From positions 1-16,110 of the forward strand of contig DASULK010000165.1 in the NCBI GenBank assembly GCA_036278255.1: DNA of 16,110 bases, read 5' to 3'. Below are positions 13,437 through 16,110 of the stretch, in pieces. Under the pieces are notes generated by a model that was not told the origin of the DNA, made no database searches, and was given only the letters and a program-made list of their open reading frames with translations. Source of the stretch: DASULK01 sp036278255. Its GTDB lineage: Bacteria; Actinomycetota; Actinomycetes; Mycobacteriales; Micromonosporaceae. A program made the position numbers and the translations under genes. How positions within the stretch are numbered: the stretch's first letter is position 1; every line of letters begins with the position of its first letter.

Positions 13437-13685
13437 CTAGCCGGACCCGCGGGCCTGGCGGGCGGCGTCGAGCCGCTCACGGGCGCCGTCGAGCCATTCC
13501 TGGCAGATCTCAGCGAGCCGCTCGCCGCGTTCCCAGAGCGCCAACGACTCCTCCAGCGTCGTGCCGCCCGCCTCCAGCCGCTCGACCACCGACGCCAGTT
13601 CGGCGCGGGCCTGTTCGTAGCTGAGCCGTTCCTCGGAGGCGTCCGTATCCGTTCGACCACCCATCACGCCATCCCACCCCATCAC
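13437..13685 (-). CDS. xseB: Exodeoxyribonuclease VII small subunit
   Basis: An 82-aa subunit of exonuclease VII, which degrades single-stranded DNA together with XseA. The core LSYEQARAELASVVERLEAGGTTLEESLALWERGERLAEICQEWLDGARERL is the full family signature (Y-x-x-x-x-x-x-L, then LE-x-G...LE-x-S/A...Y/W-x-x-G). The GTG at 13685 overlaps the xseA stop (GTGA), which suggests translational coupling. An ATG at 13664 would give a 75-aa form and is also credible, because a G-rich stretch precedes it. It is the last gene of the xseA-xseB unit and converges on the DUF4245-like gene. Confidence 0.93.
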   Translation of the reverse strand: MMGWDGVMGGRTDTDASEERLSYEQARAELASVVERLEAGGTTLEESLALWERGERLAEICQEWLDGARERLDAARQARGSG

Positions 13686-14905
13686 GAGCCGTCAACTGTC
13701 ACGCTGAGTTCACCGGCGGCGAGGCGTACCCGCAGTGGTTCACCGGTGGCCACCTCTTCCGCCGCGCGGACCACGTGCCCGTCCGCGCGCTGCACAATCG
13801 CATAGCCCCGCTGCAAGGTCGCGCCCGGTGACAGCGCGCGGAGCCGGGCCACCATATGTCGTAGCCCCTCCCCGGCGGTGCCGAGCCGGTGATCCAGGCA
13901 GCGGCCGGCGCGGTCGCGTAACGCGGCGACGTCCGCGACATGCTTATCCAGCAGGACCTCCGGCCGGGCGAGCACCGGGCGGGAACGCAGCGCCTCGATC
14001 CGGTGCGCCTCGCGGTCGAGCAGGGTGTCGACCGCCCGGTCCAGCCGCTGCCGGGCGAGTCGGAGCATCCGTACCTCCTCGGCGAAGTCGGGGACCACCC
14101 GCTTGGCCGCGTCGGTGGGTGTGGAGGCGCGTACGTCGGCGACGTAGTCGACCAGTGGGGCGTCCGTCTCGTGACCGATCGCGCTGACCACCGGGGTACG
14201 GCAGCCGAAAACCGCCCGGCAGAGCGCCTCATCGGAGAAGGGGAGCAGATCCTCCACGCTGCCCCCGCCCCGCGCCAGGATGATCACGTCGATGCTTTCG
14301 TCGTCGTCGAGCGCGTTGAGCGCGTCGATGATCTGCGGAACCGCGGTCGACCCCTGTACCGCCACGTTGACCACCCGGAACTGCACCGCCGGCCAGCGCC
14401 GGCGGGCGTTGGTGAGCACGTCGCGTTCCGCCGCCGAGGCGCGTCCGGTGATCAGTCCGATCCGGCCGGGCAGGAACGGCGGCCGTCGTTTCCGAGTCCG
14501 GTCGAAAAGCCCCTCGGCGGCGAGGAGCTTCTTCAGCTTCTCCAGCCGGGCCAGCAGTTCGCCGAGGCCGACCTGACGGATCTCGTCGGCACGAAGGCTC
14601 AGGGTGCCGCGGGCGGCATAGAACTCCGGTTTGGCGTGCACGACCACCCGGGCTCCGTCGGTTAATTCCGGTGCGCCGGCGTCGAGCACGTCACGGTTGG
14701 TGGTCACGGTCAGACTCAGGTCGGCGGAGGGGTCGCGCAGGGTGAGGAAAACGGTGGCGGCGCCGGGACGCCTGCTGATCTGCGCAACCTGGCCGTCGAC
14801 CCAGACCCAGCCCAGCCTGGCGATCCAGGAGCCGATCTTCTGGCTGACCACGCGCACCGGCCACGGTTCGTCGGAGGTGCTGCGCGGGGTGTCGGGTTGG
14901 CTCAC
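13682..14905 (-). CDS. xseA: Exodeoxyribonuclease VII large subunit
   Basis: A 407-aa catalytic subunit of exonuclease VII. An N-terminal OB-fold (WPVRVVSQKIGSWIARLGWVWVDGQVAQISRRPGAATVFLTLRD, read in parts about residues 15-58) is followed by the nuclease domain: RIGLITGRASAAERDV, DVIILARGGGSVEDLLPFSDE, RAVFGCRTPVVSAIGHETD and ADVRASTPTDAA. A coiled-coil region and the C-terminal LSPGATLQRGYAIV motif close the protein. The start is GTG at 14905, with TAGGCT 6 nt upstream, so the message is probably leaderless. Its stop overlaps the xseB start. It is divergent from ispH. Confidence 0.96.
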   Translation of the reverse strand: MSQPDTPRSTSDEPWPVRVVSQKIGSWIARLGWVWVDGQVAQISRRPGAATVFLTLRDPSADLSLTVTTNRDVLDAGAPELTDGARVVVHAKPEFYAARGTLSLRADEIRQVGLGELLARLEKLKKLLAAEGLFDRTRKRRPPFLPGRIGLITGRASAAERDVLTNARRRWPAVQFRVVNVAVQGSTAVPQIIDALNALDDDESIDVIILARGGGSVEDLLPFSDEALCRAVFGCRTPVVSAIGHETDAPLVDYVADVRASTPTDAAKRVVPDFAEEVRMLRLARQRLDRAVDTLLDREAHRIEALRSRPVLARPEVLLDKHVADVAALRDRAGRCLDHRLGTAGEGLRHMVARLRALSPGATLQRGYAIVQRADGHVVRAAEEVATGEPLRVRLAAGELSVTVDGS

Positions 14906-14911
14906 TCGGCC

Positions 14912-14917
14912 AGCCTA
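14912..14917 (-). promoter_or_regulatory. -10 hexamer of xseA, leaderless type
   Basis: Minus-strand TAGGCT lies 6 nt before the GTG at 14905. TTGATC at 14937-14942 could serve as -35 but at a long 19-bp spacing. Confidence 0.5.
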
Positions 14918-14933
14918 CGCCCGCCTCCGCTAA

Positions 14934-14943
14934 GTTGATCAAC
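14934..14943. promoter_or_regulatory. Palindrome GTTGATCAAC at the xseA -35
   Basis: A perfect 10-bp palindrome covering the possible xseA -35 in the xseA/ispH divergent gap. It is a candidate operator; the cognate regulator is unknown. Confidence 0.35.
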
Positions 14944-14976
14944 ATTGGTGCGGCGTGGCGGCAGGTGACCGTTGAG

Positions 14977-15035
14977 CTGCCCCGGGTAGTCGGGGCCGGG
15001 GCATACCGGGGCAGTGTTCGCGGTCAGTGCCCCGG
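14977..15035. repeat. Three alternating copies of a GCCCCGG arm
   Basis: CTGCCCCGG (14977-14985), its exact complement CCGGGGCAG (15006-15014) and TGCCCCGG (15028-15035) lie in alternating orientation before the ispH -10. The middle arm could pair with either neighbour, which would give mutually exclusive hairpins if the stretch were transcribed; otherwise they are repeated protein-binding half-sites. Confidence 0.4.
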
Positions 15036-15049
15036 TGTCGGGGAGCACG

Positions 15050-15055
15050 TAGGAT
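15050..15055 (+). promoter_or_regulatory. -10 hexamer of ispH, leaderless type
   Basis: TAGGAT stands 7 nt before the GTG at 15063. It rules against a longer start at 15027 in the same frame. No clear -35 is seen. Confidence 0.55.
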
Positions 15056-15062
15056 GGGGATC

Positions 15063-16106
15063 GTGACCAAGGTTGACTCGACCCCCCAGCCCCGCACCCC
15101 TCAAGCCGGTAAGCGTGTGCTGCTGGCCAATCCTCGTGGCTACTGTGCCGGTGTCGACCGTGCAGTAGAGACGGTGGAGGAGGCGCTCAAGCTCTACGGC
15201 GCACCGGTCTACGTACGCAAGCAGATCGTGCACAACAAGCACGTGGTGTCGACGCTGGAGCAGCGCGGCGCGATCTTCGTCGAGGAGAACGAAGAGGTGC
15301 CCGAGGGGTCGACCGTGATCTTCTCCGCCCACGGTGTGGCGCCGGAGGTGCACGAGCAGGCCCGCCAAAGGTCCCTCAAAGCGATCGACGCGACCTGTCC
15401 CCTGGTGACCAAGGTCCACCACGAGGCTAAGCGGTTCGCCGCCGACGACTACGACATCCTGCTCATCGGCCACGAGGGGCATGAGGAGGTCATCGGCACA
15501 ACCGGTGAGGCGCCTCAGCACATTCAACTCGTCGACGGCCCCGACGACGTCGACAAGGTCACCGTGCGTGACCCCGCCAAGGTGGTGTGGCTGTCGCAGA
15601 CCACCCTGTCGGTCGACGAGACGATGGAGACCGTGGCCCGGCTCAAGCGGCGGCTGCCGCTACTGCAGTCCCCGCCGAGCGACGACATCTGCTACGCCAC
15701 ACAGAACCGCCAGGCCGCGGTCAAGGAGATCGGGCCTGAGTGCGACGTGGTGATCGTTGTCGGATCCCGCAACTCGTCCAACTCCGTCCGCCTGGTGGAG
15801 GTGGCTCTCGGCGCGGGGGCGCGCGCGGCGCACCTCGTCGACTACGCCTCGGAGATCCAGGAGGAGTGGCTGGCGGGGGCGACCACGGTCGGGTTGACCT
15901 CGGGAGCCAGCGCGCCGGACGAGTTGGTGATGCAGGTGCTCGATTATCTTGCCGAGCGTGGGTTCACCGACGTCAACGAGGTGACCACCGCCGAGGAGCG
16001 GATTATTTTCTCGCTCCCGGCTGAGCTGCGGCGGGATATGAAGGCGGCAGAGACGGCCCGGGCCGCGGAAGCAGCCGCACCTGCTGCCACCGCCGAGTCC
16101 CGCTGA
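15063..16106 (+). CDS. ispH: 4-hydroxy-3-methylbut-2-enyl diphosphate reductase
   Basis: A 347-aa iron-sulfur enzyme that makes isopentenyl and dimethylallyl diphosphate from HMBPP in the last step of the MEP pathway. The three [4Fe-4S] cysteines are present: RGYCAGVDRA (Cys28), DATCPLVTKVH (Cys112) and DICYATQNRQ (Cys210). Substrate residues are also present in VHNKHVV, FSAHGV, GHEGHEEVIGT, SQTTLSVDET, SSNSVRL and TSGASAPDELV. A short Ala/Glu-rich tail follows the catalytic domain. I set the start at GTG 15063 (MTKVDSTPQPR) because TAGGAT is 7 nt upstream; ATG 15054 and GTG 15027 are in frame but lie in or before that promoter. The product feeds the cis-prenyltransferase encoded at the other end of the window. 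The gene is complete and ends 4 bp before the window edge. Confidence 0.97.
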   Translation: MTKVDSTPQPRTPQAGKRVLLANPRGYCAGVDRAVETVEEALKLYGAPVYVRKQIVHNKHVVSTLEQRGAIFVEENEEVPEGSTVIFSAHGVAPEVHEQARQRSLKAIDATCPLVTKVHHEAKRFAADDYDILLIGHEGHEEVIGTTGEAPQHIQLVDGPDDVDKVTVRDPAKVVWLSQTTLSVDETMETVARLKRRLPLLQSPPSDDICYATQNRQAAVKEIGPECDVVIVVGSRNSSNSVRLVEVALGAGARAAHLVDYASEIQEEWLAGATTVGLTSGASAPDELVMQVLDYLAERGFTDVNEVTTAEERIIFSLPAELRRDMKAAETARAAEAAAPAATAESR

Positions 16107-16110
16107 TCTG

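Overview
The window is about 16 kb of very GC-rich DNA with a strong G/C third-position bias. Starts are mixed ATG/GTG, genes sit close together on both strands, and there is no sign of mobile DNA. It reads as core chromosome of a filamentous or related actinobacterium. A Micromonosporales-type organism is my best guess, but that is inference. The order of the cis-prenyltransferase, PIN-PhoH protein, GlpX, DUF4245-type protein, XseB-XseA and IspH recalls Mycobacterium tuberculosis Rv1086, Rv1095, Rv1099c, Rv1100, Rv1107c-Rv1108c and Rv1110. I know that order from memory and did not search it. No tRNA, rRNA, CRISPR or insertion sequence was seen.

Layout. From the left edge: the 5' part of a GtrA-like membrane protein (minus); GTP-dependent PEP carboxykinase (plus), with a near-perfect Crp-type box upstream and a strong terminator hairpin downstream; a short-chain cis-prenyltransferase (plus) converging on a trehalose-phosphatase (minus); then a small two-helix membrane protein and an HTH (XRE-like) regulator, both minus. 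The regulator is divergent from a tight cluster of three small genes joined by ATGA overlaps: a 114-aa acidic protein, a 28-aa micro-ORF and a 109-aa membrane-anchored protein with a Y-x-x-G repeat. Next come a PIN-PhoH NTPase, a secreted lytic transglycosylase with an exact TGTGA-N6-TCACA Crp box upstream, a rhomboid protease, a TrxR-like ferredoxin-NADP reductase and an atypical SDR protein (all plus). The right end holds class II fructose-1,6-bisphosphatase GlpX (minus), a DUF4245-like protein (plus), exonuclease VII subunits XseA-XseB (minus) and IspH (plus).

How it fits together. PckG and GlpX are the two gluconeogenesis-specific enzymes. IspH supplies the isoprenoid precursors that the cis-prenyltransferase condenses. 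The transglycosylase and possibly GtrA act at the envelope. PckG and the transglycosylase share a candidate cAMP-Crp control site. The least explained part is the regulator/three-gene module at about 5.0-6.5 kb. Its intergenic region is packed with inverted repeats, and the short sequence GGTGTCACCT lies at the start of both divergent transcripts.

A recurring feature is that at least eight genes have a TANNNT -10 hexamer 6-8 nt before the start codon and no Shine-Dalgarno sequence. They are probably transcribed as leaderless mRNAs. This pattern also fixes several start codons.
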